A DNA stretch of 64,000 bases from Paracoccus salsus. Its GTDB lineage: Bacteria > Pseudomonadota > Alphaproteobacteria > Rhodobacterales > Rhodobacteraceae. The translations under genes were made by a program, and so were the position numbers. This document shows, piece by piece, positions 49,082 to 57,004 of this stretch (positions are counted from its first letter, which is position 1; the number at the start of each line of letters is the position of its first letter). The stretch is taken from the NCBI RefSeq assembly GCF_021556615.1, contig NZ_JAKGGD010000001.1, positions 610,942-674,941 on the forward strand, read 5' to 3'. The notes beneath the pieces were generated by a model, which had not been told where the DNA came from, made no database searches, and saw nothing but the letters and a program-made list of their open reading frames with translations.

Positions 49082-51177
49082 GCGGCCTCGATCGTGCCGA
49101 CAAGTTGCAGATCGGCGGCCGGGTCGACCTCTTCCAGACCGAGCACCGGCACGGACATGCCGTTCGAACCAAGCACGGCACGAATCATCCGGCGCCGATG
49201 GTCCGGCGCGACAATGACCGTCTGCGCCCCCGCGCGAGAGGTCGCAAGGGCGCTGCGCGTGGCAGTCAGCAGCTTTTGCGACAGCGCTGGCGTCATGGCG
49301 CCACTGCCGCTGCGGCCAGTTTCGGCATCGGCGCGAACGAATTCCGCCTCCCATGCGGGATGCAATTGCAATGCGGCAACCCGGCCGGACTCGTCGGAAT
49401 ATTGCTGCGTGATCTGCCCGCGCAGTCTCTTGCGAACAAGCTCGTAGATGGTCTCGATCGATTCGACCGATCGGAATTCGAAGATCGCATCGATGATCAG
49501 CGGCATGTTGCGGATCGAAAGACGCTCGTCCAGCAAGGCACGCAAGATGGCAAGCAATGTCTCGGGGCTGACCTTCTCGGGGATCATGCTGTCCAGGTAG
49601 CGGCGGTTTCGTTCCGCGCGCGCGGGATCGGACAATGTCTTGAGTTCCTCGATCTGGCGCTGCATCGCCCCAAGGGTCAACAGCGATGAGAGGTTTGATT
49701 TCACGACCTCCATCAGATGTGTCGAGAGCACCTCCATAGGGGTGACAACCGTGGCGCCCATCGTGGCGGCGTCGTCCTGATCGTCGCGCGAGATCCAGCG
49801 CGCCGGGCTTGAATAGACCGGCTCGTTCACGCTGGACCCGTTCAACTGTTCCAGCAGGCGATCGGGGCCAAGCGCCAGAACCTCGCCCGGCCGCAGGCTT
49901 CCCCTGCCTCGTACGACGCCATGAACCCTGATCTGGTAGTCGCCGGGCTGCAGATCGTCGGTATCCGTGATCCGCACATCCGGCAGGATCAGCCCATAGC
50001 CGCGGGCAATGTGAACGCGCAGATTGGTGATCCTGCTGCCAAGTCCGCGGGCCTGATCAAGCGCGATCACGATCAGGTCCGAACCGATCTCGACGTTGAT
50101 ATCGTCGGTGTCCAGGACGTCGCCGATCCGGCTCGCTGGACGGGCGGCGGCCTCGTCCACCTCCGGCAGTTCGTGCATATCCGCTTCGCGCGCCTGGCGC
50201 CTGCCGAGGTAAAGCGCGCCACCGGCCATCGCCGCCGCCAGCGCGACGAACAACAGCCGTGGCATGCCGGGCACAAAGGACATCAGCAACATCGTTGCCG
50301 CAACGACCGCGGCGGGCTGCCAGCTTTTCACGAACTGATGCGAGATCAGCTGCGCGGTCGTGTCCGTGGCGCCGCCCCGCGACAGCAACAACGCCGCAGC
50401 CATCGAGGTGATCAGCGCCGGGATCTGGCTTACCAGCCCGTCGCCGATGGTCAGGTGCGAATAAGTCCCGATCGCCGCCGACGCGCTCATGCCATGGACG
50501 ACGATTCCGACGGTCAGGCCGATGGTCAGGTTGATCAGCGTGATGACAATGCCAGCGACAGCGTCGCCCTTGACGAATTTCGCCGCGCCATCCAGCGAGC
50601 CAAAGAAGCTGATCTCGCGCTGCTCCTGGATACGGCGGCGCTTGGCCTCCTGGTGATCGATCGCGCCTGCGTTCAGGTCACCATCGATGGCCAGTTGCTT
50701 GCCGGGCAGCGAGTCCAGCGCAAAGCGCGCGGCGACCTCGGCCATACGGCCTGACCCCTTGGTGATGACCATGAAGTTCACGACCGAGATGACGGCGAAG
50801 ACCGTCAGCCCGACCAGCAGCGAGCCACCGGCGACGAAGGCCGCAAAGCCGTTGATGACCTGCCCGGCTGCGTCAGGGCCGGTGTGCCCCTCGGTCAGTA
50901 TCAACCGTGTCGAGGACACGTTGAGCGAAAGCCGGATGACGAGGCTGACCAGCAGCAGCACAGGGAAAGCCTGAAAGTCGGTGGGCTTCTCGACCAGCGA
51001 CGCCATCACCAGGACCAGCGTCGCCGTGGCGATCGACAGCGCGAAACCGAAATCCAGCAGTCCGGGCGGCAGCGGGATGACCAGCGAAATGACGATCAGG
51101 ACAAGTACGCCGGTGACCAGAAGCGGCGCGTCAAGAAGCCGGTGGGACTTGGAACTGACGGCGCCAACAGCTTTCAT
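49078..51177 (-). CDS. flhA: flagellar export gate protein FlhA
   Basis: 699 residues. About eight N-terminal transmembrane helices (to residue 330) hold the FHIPEP motifs: RLSLNVSSTRLIL, FVAGGSLLVGLTVF, RFALDSLPGKQLAIDGDLNAG (about 148-168), and KFVKGDAVAGI. The C-terminal cytosolic domain forms the nonameric ring (from about 360). It receives substrates and chaperones and couples export to the proton gradient. Four-base overlaps on both sides. Confidence 0.97.
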   Translation of the reverse strand: MKAVGAVSSKSHRLLDAPLLVTGVLVLIVISLVIPLPPGLLDFGFALSIATATLVLVMASLVEKPTDFQAFPVLLLVSLVIRLSLNVSSTRLILTEGHTGPDAAGQVINGFAAFVAGGSLLVGLTVFAVISVVNFMVITKGSGRMAEVAARFALDSLPGKQLAIDGDLNAGAIDHQEAKRRRIQEQREISFFGSLDGAAKFVKGDAVAGIVITLINLTIGLTVGIVVHGMSASAAIGTYSHLTIGDGLVSQIPALITSMAAALLLSRGGATDTTAQLISHQFVKSWQPAAVVAATMLLMSFVPGMPRLLFVALAAAMAGGALYLGRRQAREADMHELPEVDEAAARPASRIGDVLDTDDINVEIGSDLIVIALDQARGLGSRITNLRVHIARGYGLILPDVRITDTDDLQPGDYQIRVHGVVRGRGSLRPGEVLALGPDRLLEQLNGSSVNEPVYSSPARWISRDDQDDAATMGATVVTPMEVLSTHLMEVVKSNLSSLLTLGAMQRQIEELKTLSDPARAERNRRYLDSMIPEKVSPETLLAILRALLDERLSIRNMPLIIDAIFEFRSVESIETIYELVRKRLRGQITQQYSDESGRVAALQLHPAWEAEFVRADAETGRSGSGAMTPALSQKLLTATRSALATSRAGAQTVIVAPDHRRRMIRAVLGSNGMSVPVLGLEEVDPAADLQLVGTIEAA

Positions 51178-51452
51178 TTGTCCTGCTCCTGTGTGTCTGC
51201 CGCGGGCTTCAGGATGTCTTCAAGGGTCCAGGGATCGGCGGTGAGAAGTCCGATCCGCCTGAGAAACACGATCGCTTGCAGCCGTGCCGAGGGCTGCATC
51301 CGCAACAGGCGGATGCGATAGTCGCGAGGCAGCGTTTCGCCCTCCAGAAGCCAGCCCGTAGCCTCTTCGGCATATGCGGCGATGTCGGCGGGCAACGGCG
51401 TCACCGCCTCGCCCACCCCTGCCGCCAGGGCGAACAAAGCAGGCGTCAGCAT
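51174..51452 (-). CDS. small flagellar-operon protein of unknown function
   Basis: 92 residues: MLTPALFALAAGVGEAVTPL..., then a helical middle and IGLLTADPWTLEDILKPA. It overlaps motA by one base (TGATG) and flhA by four (ATGA), so it is almost certainly translated as part of the operon. No membrane helix clear enough to call and no cysteine. I do not recognise a named family; a soluble adaptor for MotA or FlhA is possible. Confidence 0.75.
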   Translation of the reverse strand: MLTPALFALAAGVGEAVTPLPADIAAYAEEATGWLLEGETLPRDYRIRLLRMQPSARLQAIVFLRRIGLLTADPWTLEDILKPAADTQEQDK

Positions 51453-52318
51453 CACGCCACCTTCTTCAGATCGCGCAATGCGGTCTCGAGCATGTCGAAG
51501 CTGGGGCGTACATGTTCGGGCACGGATTGCCGACCGACCTCGACGCACAGATTGGTGGCATGCTGGTGCAGCCCCGCGACCAGAACCGACTTGATCACAT
51601 CGTAAAAGCCCAGATCATGCTTGATGACGCTTCCAAGACGGTGCGCCAGGGGCGCCACGAACCCATACGCAAGGAACACGCCAAGGAAGGTTCCGACCAG
51701 TGCGCCGCCGATCATCTTTCCAAGGACCTCGGGCGGCTGGTCGATCGAACTCATGGTCTTGATCACGCCCAGCACCGCCGCAACGATGCCAAGCGCAGGC
51801 AGTGCATCCGCCACGGTTTGCAACGCATGGGGGACATGCATCTCCTCTTCGCGCAGGATGGCGATGCGACGCGACAGCATTTCCTCTACCTGATAGGGAT
51901 CGTCATAATTCAGGCTTGCAGAGCGCAGCGTGTCGGCGATCAGAGAAACGACGTTGTGGTCCGCCAGCAGGCGCGGATAGGCGGTAAAAATGGCCGATTC
52001 CGTCGGATTCTCGATATGCTGCTCCAGCGCGACCGGGTTTTCGCGGGAAACCTTCAGCAACTGGAACATCAGGCACAGGACGTCCTGGTGATCCTGTGCG
52101 GTCCAGTGGGGCACCTTGAAGGCGCGCTTCAGGCCGCCGGGTGTCGCCTTCAGCACATGGCTGTCATTCGACAGCAGGTACGACCCGATGGCCGCACCCA
52201 TGATCATCATCATCTCAAAAGGCAGCGCATGGGTGATCACACCCATCTTGCCGCCCGCCAGGGTGTAGCCGCCGAACACCATCGCGACCGTCACGAACAT
52301 CCCTACAAAGCCGAACAT
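51452..52318 (-). CDS. motA: flagellar motor stator protein MotA
   Basis: 288 residues. Four transmembrane helices: near 4-20, 33-50, 170-190 and 203-222. The large cytosolic loop holds the conserved SRENPVALEQHIENP region (charged residues that contact FliG), and PALGIVAAVLGVIKTM marks the third helix. Proton-channel half of the MotAB stator. motB is not next to it; motE lies upstream with a 12-base gap. Confidence 0.96.
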   Translation of the reverse strand: MFGFVGMFVTVAMVFGGYTLAGGKMGVITHALPFEMMMIMGAAIGSYLLSNDSHVLKATPGGLKRAFKVPHWTAQDHQDVLCLMFQLLKVSRENPVALEQHIENPTESAIFTAYPRLLADHNVVSLIADTLRSASLNYDDPYQVEEMLSRRIAILREEEMHVPHALQTVADALPALGIVAAVLGVIKTMSSIDQPPEVLGKMIGGALVGTFLGVFLAYGFVAPLAHRLGSVIKHDLGFYDVIKSVLVAGLHQHATNLCVEVGRQSVPEHVRPSFDMLETALRDLKKVA

Positions 52319-52330
52319 AGCGATCGATCC

Positions 52331-52873
52331 TTACTGTTTTCGGACGCTGCGCGCGCCCATCTGAGCGGTCAGAAGCGCCGCCTGACGGGGCTCGACCGAG
52401 GCGATGATCCGCGCGCCGGTCTCGGGACGGACGCGCATCAGTATTTCGGCCGCAAAATCGGCGGGAAGATTGGTCAGGACGGCCGCGGCCTCGGCCGGCT
52501 TCATCTGGTCGTAGACGGCAACCAAGCGATCAATGTCTTCGCGCACTGCTTCGGTTGCCAGATCACGCCGGGATTGCATTCCGCCTTTCCTGGCCTTCAA
52601 CTCGGCGAGTCGCTGGCGCAGCGTCAGTTCGGCCTCGACCAGCGCGGCCTTCCGCGCGTCCACGCTTTCCATGTAGCGTTCGATCCGCAAGGCGCGGTCA
52701 CGCAGCTCCTCCGCGAGAGCAACTGCCTCGGGCACATCACCACAGCCTTGCAGCAATCCGCTGGGTTCGGCGAATGCGGCGAATATCCGAGTCGCGTCCT
52801 GCGATTGCCAAAGGGCCGCGGCCGCGGGAATCGCGAATACGCTGGCCAGAAGCGGAAGAAGCGATCTACGCAT
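52331..52873 (-). CDS. MotE-like flagellar chaperone
   Basis: 180 residues. N-terminal signal or anchor (MRRSLLPLLASVFAIPAAAALW), a coiled coil (about 55-120) and a C-terminal MgtE-intracellular-type helical repeat (AVYDQMKPAEAAAVLTNLP, ILMRVRPETGARIIASVEP). This is the layout of MotE proteins, which in Sinorhizobium help fold the periplasmic motor protein MotC. The start at 52873 overlaps the DUF6468 gene by 8 bases. Name inferred from layout and place. Confidence 0.82.
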   Translation of the reverse strand: MRRSLLPLLASVFAIPAAAALWQSQDATRIFAAFAEPSGLLQGCGDVPEAVALAEELRDRALRIERYMESVDARKAALVEAELTLRQRLAELKARKGGMQSRRDLATEAVREDIDRLVAVYDQMKPAEAAAVLTNLPADFAAEILMRVRPETGARIIASVEPRQAALLTAQMGARSVRKQ

Positions 52874-53216
52874 CGGCCGCCTCCGGCCGCTTGCGCAGGC
52901 GACGCGGCGTTGTCTGGCGAGGTTCCGGCATCGCGGCCTCGCCGATGCGCTGACGCAGGTCCCACAAGGCGCGTTCCTTGCGGGCATGAGCAATCTCATC
53001 GGCCAGGCTTTCGCTGGCTTCCGTCGCCTCGGCCCGGGCCGCACGAATTGCCTTCTCAAGCCGGTCGACCTCTGCCGCCATGACGGCGATGGCGCCGCCC
53101 AGCCCGGATTCCAGATCGTTCAGCCTGCGCAAGCGGCGGGCGAGCAGCAGGCAGAACGCGGCCAGCCCAACAGAGGCTACGACGAGCGCTGCCTGAAGCA
53201 TGTCTTCAATGGTCAT
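52866..53216 (-). CDS. DUF6468/PflI-like flagellar protein
   Basis: 116 residues. One N-terminal membrane helix (about 6-26) with basic RRLRRLN after it, then a coiled coil (about 40-85) and a basic tail. This matches the small proteins beside fliL in alphaproteobacteria, one of which (PflI in Caulobacter) helps place the flagellum. Overlaps fliL (ATGA) and motE (8 bases). Family call is moderate. Confidence 0.7.
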   Translation of the reverse strand: MTIEDMLQAALVVASVGLAAFCLLLARRLRRLNDLESGLGGAIAVMAAEVDRLEKAIRAARAEATEASESLADEIAHARKERALWDLRQRIGEAAMPEPRQTTPRRLRKRPEAADA

Positions 53217-53689
53217 TTGATGAGAAACTCCGTGATCAACAGGTCCTTCACGGGCTTTTCGCCCAGCACATAGCGGGTCCGCGTCACAAGTTCGGCGCGG
53301 ATGATTTCCAGCACGCCGCGCTTGTCGTAGGCGGCAGGATCGATACCTGAAAGGAAGCTGTTGAACGCATCCGACACGCGCGGCATGAGATGTTCCACCT
53401 CGGCGTGGAACTCCGTATCGGTCTCGATCGATGCCGACAGGACAAGACTGCGACCCCGGCCGCCAGGGATGGTCATCTGGAACCTCGGTACGTCCACGAA
53501 AACGGCCGTCGGCACCGAGTCGGCGCCGTGATCGTCAACTGATTTCGAGATCAGCGCGGCAGGCGACCAGACGCCCATATAAGTCGATGCGAATCCGGCG
53601 CCGCCCAGAAGGGCCGTCGCCACGATCGGGATCAGAAAGCCTTTCTTCCTCGGGGTTTCCTCGGGCAGCGCTTCGACAGCTTCGGACAT
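53213..53689 (-). CDS. fliL: flagellar basal-body-associated protein FliL
   Basis: 158 residues. One membrane helix (about 18-38) and a periplasmic SPFH/stomatin-like domain that surrounds the stators; the typical FliL end ELVTRTRYVLGEKPVKDLLITEFLIK (about 133-158) is clear from VKDLLITEFLIK. First gene of the leftward operon, divergent from fliF with 116 bases between. Confidence 0.93.
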   Translation of the reverse strand: MSEAVEALPEETPRKKGFLIPIVATALLGGAGFASTYMGVWSPAALISKSVDDHGADSVPTAVFVDVPRFQMTIPGGRGRSLVLSASIETDTEFHAEVEHLMPRVSDAFNSFLSGIDPAAYDKRGVLEIIRAELVTRTRYVLGEKPVKDLLITEFLIK

Positions 53690-53732
53690 GGTGATTCTCC
53701 GTCGTGATGAAACGGATTTAGCACCTTGCGAC

Positions 53733-53747
53733 TAACCAATTCTTAAC
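53733..53747. promoter_or_regulatory. candidate CtrA box in the fliL-fliF divergent region
   Basis: CTAA, seven bases, TTAA (CTAACCAATTCTTAA), one mismatch from the CtrA consensus TTAA-N7-TTAA. CtrA controls flagellar genes in Caulobacter and many Rhodobacterales. It sits mid-way between the two divergent flagellar operons, so it could serve both. Confidence 0.5.
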
Positions 53748-53748
53748 A

Positions 53749-53762
53749 TGACCCATGTCATC
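53749..53762. promoter_or_regulatory. inverted repeat ATGAC-N4-GTCAT before fliF
   Basis: Perfect five-base arms around CCAT, immediately beside the CtrA-like box and 44 bases before the fliF start. Possible operator; the short arms mean chance cannot be excluded. Confidence 0.3.
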
Positions 53763-53805
53763 AAGGGCCTGACGAACAACTGACGCTGATTCGAAAGGGC
53801 CGGTT

Positions 53806-55386
53806 TTGCAAAAACTGCAGGACTATTGGAACGAGCGAAGCTCACAACAGAAAATCATTCTCGCGGCGGCATTCATGGCCACGTTTCTGGTCGTCGCGGG
53901 TTTCGCGGTGCTGGCCAGTCGGCCCAGCATGTCGATGCTTTATGGCGGGCTTGATCCGGCGCAATCCGGCGAGGTGATTTCTGGGATCGAACGCGCCGGT
54001 GTTGCCTATGAGGTACGCGGCGATGCGATCTGGGTCGATGCAGGCCAGCGCGACCGGCTGCGGATGGACCTGGCGGCCCAGGGCCTGCCCGCATCAGGAG
54101 GCGCTGGCTATGAGCTTCTGGACGGCATGTCCGGCTTTGGCACCACATCCCAGATGTTCGACGCGGCTTACTGGCGCGCCAAAGAGGGCGAGCTGGCGCG
54201 CACGATCCTCGCCCTGCCCAACGTCAAGGCCGCGCGCGTGCACCTGGCGGTCGAAAACGGCCGGGGCTACAGGCGAGACCTGACCGGCAGCGCGTCCGTG
54301 ACGCTGACCACGAATGGCGCGCAGATCAGTCGCGAACAAGCCTCCGCACTGCGCTATCTGGTGTCGTCGGGCGTTCCCGGGATGCAGCCCGACAGCGTCA
54401 CGGTCATCGATTCGCAACGGGGCGTCGTCTCTGCGACCGAAGACATCGGAGGACAGGATCGTGCCGCCGACATGAAGCGGAATGTCGAACGCATCCTGGA
54501 ACCACATGTCGGCGTCGGGAACGCGATCGTCGAGTTGAATCTGGATCTTGTCACCGAAACCGAGCTTTTGACCGAGCGACGCTTCGACCCTGAACAACGC
54601 GCGCTCATCTCGCAGGTCACCGAGGAAACGACGGACGAAAGCAACAGTACCGGCTCGGGCGCGGTCACGGCTGCCTCGAACCTGCCGGACGCCTCGGAAT
54701 CGGAAGGCGACAGCACGCAGGCCGCACGCTCCGAGAACCGATCGCAGGCCAACTATGAAGTCAGCCAAATGACGCGAGAAGTCTCGCGCCAGCCTGGTGC
54801 GACCAAAAGGCTGACGGTCGCCGTGCTGGTCAATGGCGTGGCGGGCACCGATGCCGAGGGCGAGGCCGAGCTTGTTCCGCGTACGGAAGCCGAACTGCAG
54901 GCACTGCGCGAATTGGTAGCCTCTGCGGTCGGTTTCGACGAGTCGCGGGGAGACCTGCTGACAGTCAAGTCCCTGCCATTCGCCAGCCTGGTCGAGAATG
55001 GCACCCTGGCGAAACCTTCCCTGCTGGACCGGCTGGAGCTTAATGGCCTGATCCGCATCGCTCTGATCGGCCTCTTCGCCCTGGCGGTGGTCTTTGCGGT
55101 CCTGCGGCCCATTCTGCGCGCCCGCGCTGGTCAGTCGGCCGCCTCGCCCGCCCTGCTCGACGACAGCACACCGCCCGCTCCGGCAGTCACCGGTACGATC
55201 GAAACCGGAGACTCCGAAGCGGCCACAGCAGCGCGGCTTCTGGCAGCCGAGCCGCAGCGACCCGAACAGCTTTCGCTTCCGCATGGTGATCCCGTTGCGC
55301 GGCTGCGCGGCATGATGCGCGATCGCCACGAGGAAAGCGTGAAAGTCCTGTCCGGCTGGATCGACAACAAGGAGAGCGCGCAGTGA
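53806..55386 (+). CDS. fliF: flagellar MS-ring protein FliF
   Basis: 526 residues, near the family size. TTG start with GAAAGGG upstream. Two membrane helices (about 23-43 and 412-433) flank a periplasmic ring region with YscJ-like domains (LYGGLDPAQSGEVISGIERAG in pieces; EGELARTILALPNVKAARVHLA in part) and a linker. The C-terminal cytosolic tail binds FliG. First gene of the rightward operon; its end overlaps the FliH-like gene by four bases. fliG is not adjacent here. Confidence 0.96.
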   Translation: MQKLQDYWNERSSQQKIILAAAFMATFLVVAGFAVLASRPSMSMLYGGLDPAQSGEVISGIERAGVAYEVRGDAIWVDAGQRDRLRMDLAAQGLPASGGAGYELLDGMSGFGTTSQMFDAAYWRAKEGELARTILALPNVKAARVHLAVENGRGYRRDLTGSASVTLTTNGAQISREQASALRYLVSSGVPGMQPDSVTVIDSQRGVVSATEDIGGQDRAADMKRNVERILEPHVGVGNAIVELNLDLVTETELLTERRFDPEQRALISQVTEETTDESNSTGSGAVTAASNLPDASESEGDSTQAARSENRSQANYEVSQMTREVSRQPGATKRLTVAVLVNGVAGTDAEGEAELVPRTEAELQALRELVASAVGFDESRGDLLTVKSLPFASLVENGTLAKPSLLDRLELNGLIRIALIGLFALAVVFAVLRPILRARAGQSAASPALLDDSTPPAPAVTGTIETGDSEAATAARLLAAEPQRPEQLSLPHGDPVARLRGMMRDRHEESVKVLSGWIDNKESAQ

Positions 55387-55958
55387 CATTGGCGATGTTC
55401 AAACTGGAATCCTTCACATCGGCTCTGGCCAGGCATGGCGCACAGGTCACCTATTACGAGGGGGATCTGCAACAGGCCTATGCCGATGGCGTGGCAGAAG
55501 GCCAGGCCCGTAGCGAGGACGAGCAGATGCGCAACCTGAAGGCCGGGCTGACCCGCCTGGCCAGCGCCCTGAGCGACGACGCGCAACGCCGCGACGCCTT
55601 GCGCCAGGAAGCGGTCGCGGCTCTCTCACCGATCATCGATGCCATCATCGAAGGGCTTGCGCCGGCTGCCGAATCGCAGCGGCTTGAAGAGGCGCTGCGG
55701 GGCGAACTTGTACGCCTTGCGCAAATGGCGACGCCACTGCGCGCCAGCATCGCCTGCAGCGACCGGTTGCAGGCGCTGGTCGAGCGCTGTCTGGCGGAAA
55801 GCGGCATCAAGGGCATCGACCTGACCATTTCGGACTCGGACAAGATCAGCCTGTCGCTGCAGGGCGGGCGGATCGAGTTCGCACCCGACAAGACCGCACA
55901 GGACATCCGCGCACTGATCGCCGAACTCAAGGAGGAGGATAAACCATGGACGCAGTGA
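55383..55958 (+). CDS. FliH-like flagellar export regulator
   Basis: 191 residues, GTG start overlapping fliF. A helical N-terminal half with AYADGVAEGQARSEDEQM resembles the FliH region that forms coiled coils, and the C-terminal alpha/beta half (IKGIDLTISDSDKISLSLQGGRIEF) resembles its ATPase-binding domain. FliH holds the FliI ATPase at the export gate. Assignment rests on position (between fliF and fliN) and fold pattern; fliI is outside the window. Confidence 0.75.
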   Translation: MTLAMFKLESFTSALARHGAQVTYYEGDLQQAYADGVAEGQARSEDEQMRNLKAGLTRLASALSDDAQRRDALRQEAVAALSPIIDAIIEGLAPAAESQRLEEALRGELVRLAQMATPLRASIACSDRLQALVERCLAESGIKGIDLTISDSDKISLSLQGGRIEFAPDKTAQDIRALIAELKEEDKPWTQ

Positions 55959-56203
55959 AACATCTGATCGACACCGACAATATTCAGGTCGAGGTGACTG
56001 TTCGCCTGGGCAAGACCCGGCAGACGGTCGCACAGCTGTCGTCCTTGCGCGCGGGCGACGTCGTGATGCTGGACCAGACGATCGACGATGGCGTCGAGAT
56101 CTGCGTGGGAGACAAGGTGATCGCACGCGGAGAGCTGACTGGTGACGGGTCCACCGAGGAACGACTCTGCGTGCGGATCGTCGGCGCGACGGAGGCGGTG
56201 TGA
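55946..56203 (+). CDS. fliN: flagellar motor switch protein FliN
   Basis: 85 residues, essentially just the SpoA domain: VEVTVRLGKTRQTVAQLSSLRAGDVV... with the GDVVMLD and VYVGDKVIARGE-like (here ICVGDKVIARGEL) strands. It forms the C-ring base with FliM and takes part in export. Overlaps the FliH-like gene by 13 bases and fliP by four. Ribosome site GGAGGA 7 bases before the ATG. Confidence 0.95.
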   Translation: MDAVKHLIDTDNIQVEVTVRLGKTRQTVAQLSSLRAGDVVMLDQTIDDGVEICVGDKVIARGELTGDGSTEERLCVRIVGATEAV

Positions 56204-56916
56204 TCCGTTTTCTGACCTTCGTCGGCATCGCTGTGGTGCTTTTCTCCGGCGCTGCGACAGCCCAGGACATGTCCGCGCTGGATCAGGCTGCGGGCGGTCT
56301 GGGGCAGAACGCCGTCCTGATCGTTCTGGCCCTGACAGCGCTTTCGCTGGCACCGGGCATCGCGATCATGGTGACCTGCTTTCCGTTCATCGTGACGGTC
56401 CTGTCCATCCTGCGTCAGGCGATTGGCCTTCAGCAATCACCGCCCAACATGCTGATCGTCAGCCTAGCCATGTTCCTGACCTGGTTCGTGATGGACCCGG
56501 TGCTGCGCGAGGCGTGGCAGACCGCCGGAGCGCCGCTTCGCGATGGCTCCATCGGAATCGCCGAGGCGTTTCAGCGCGGAATCATTCCGTTTCAGGGTTT
56601 CATGAGCGCCCGCACCGACCCCGACACCCTGCAGGGACTTGCCGAGATTGCCCCGGGCCCCGGCGGTCCGGCGGACCGGCTGTCGGTGCTGGTGCCCGCG
56701 TTCATGCTGTCCGAGATCCAGCGCGCGTTCGAAATCGGCTTCCTGATCGCGTTGCCGTTCCTGATCATCGACCTGGTGGTCTCGGCCGTGCTGATGTCGA
56801 TGGGCATGATGATGGTGCCGCCAGTCGTCGTATCCCTGCCTTTCAAGCTGGCGTTCTTCGTGGTGGTGGATGGCTGGTCAATGATCGCCGGTGCACTTGT
56901 GCGCAGCTACCAGTAG
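56200..56916 (+). CDS. fliP: flagellar export gate protein FliP
   Basis: 238 residues. It has a cleavable signal peptide (about 1-20), as FliP usually does, and four transmembrane helices. Motifs: PGIAIMVTCFPFIVTVLSILRQAIG (in part), the second helix NMLIVSLAMFLTWFVM, and near the end FEIGFLIALPFLIIDLVVSAVLMSMGMMM (in part). Central gate subunit with FliQ and FliR. GTG start overlapping fliN. Last recognised gene of this operon; 88 bases follow before the convergent dxs. Confidence 0.96.
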   Translation: MIRFLTFVGIAVVLFSGAATAQDMSALDQAAGGLGQNAVLIVLALTALSLAPGIAIMVTCFPFIVTVLSILRQAIGLQQSPPNMLIVSLAMFLTWFVMDPVLREAWQTAGAPLRDGSIGIAEAFQRGIIPFQGFMSARTDPDTLQGLAEIAPGPGGPADRLSVLVPAFMLSEIQRAFEIGFLIALPFLIIDLVVSAVLMSMGMMMVPPVVVSLPFKLAFFVVVDGWSMIAGALVRSYQ

Positions 56917-57004
56917 CGCAGGTGAGCATCCGACATTAGATCGTCCGGCCCCATCCGCCGGGCGATCGCGAGGCGAAGATTTCAAGCCGATCCCGCGACA
57001 ACGA

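Noticed and set aside
53725..53745. A possible sigma-54 promoter (AGCACCTTGC) before fliF
   Set aside because: The spacing between the GG/GC elements is too short for the TGGCAC-N5-TTGC consensus, and the first element lacks the GG.
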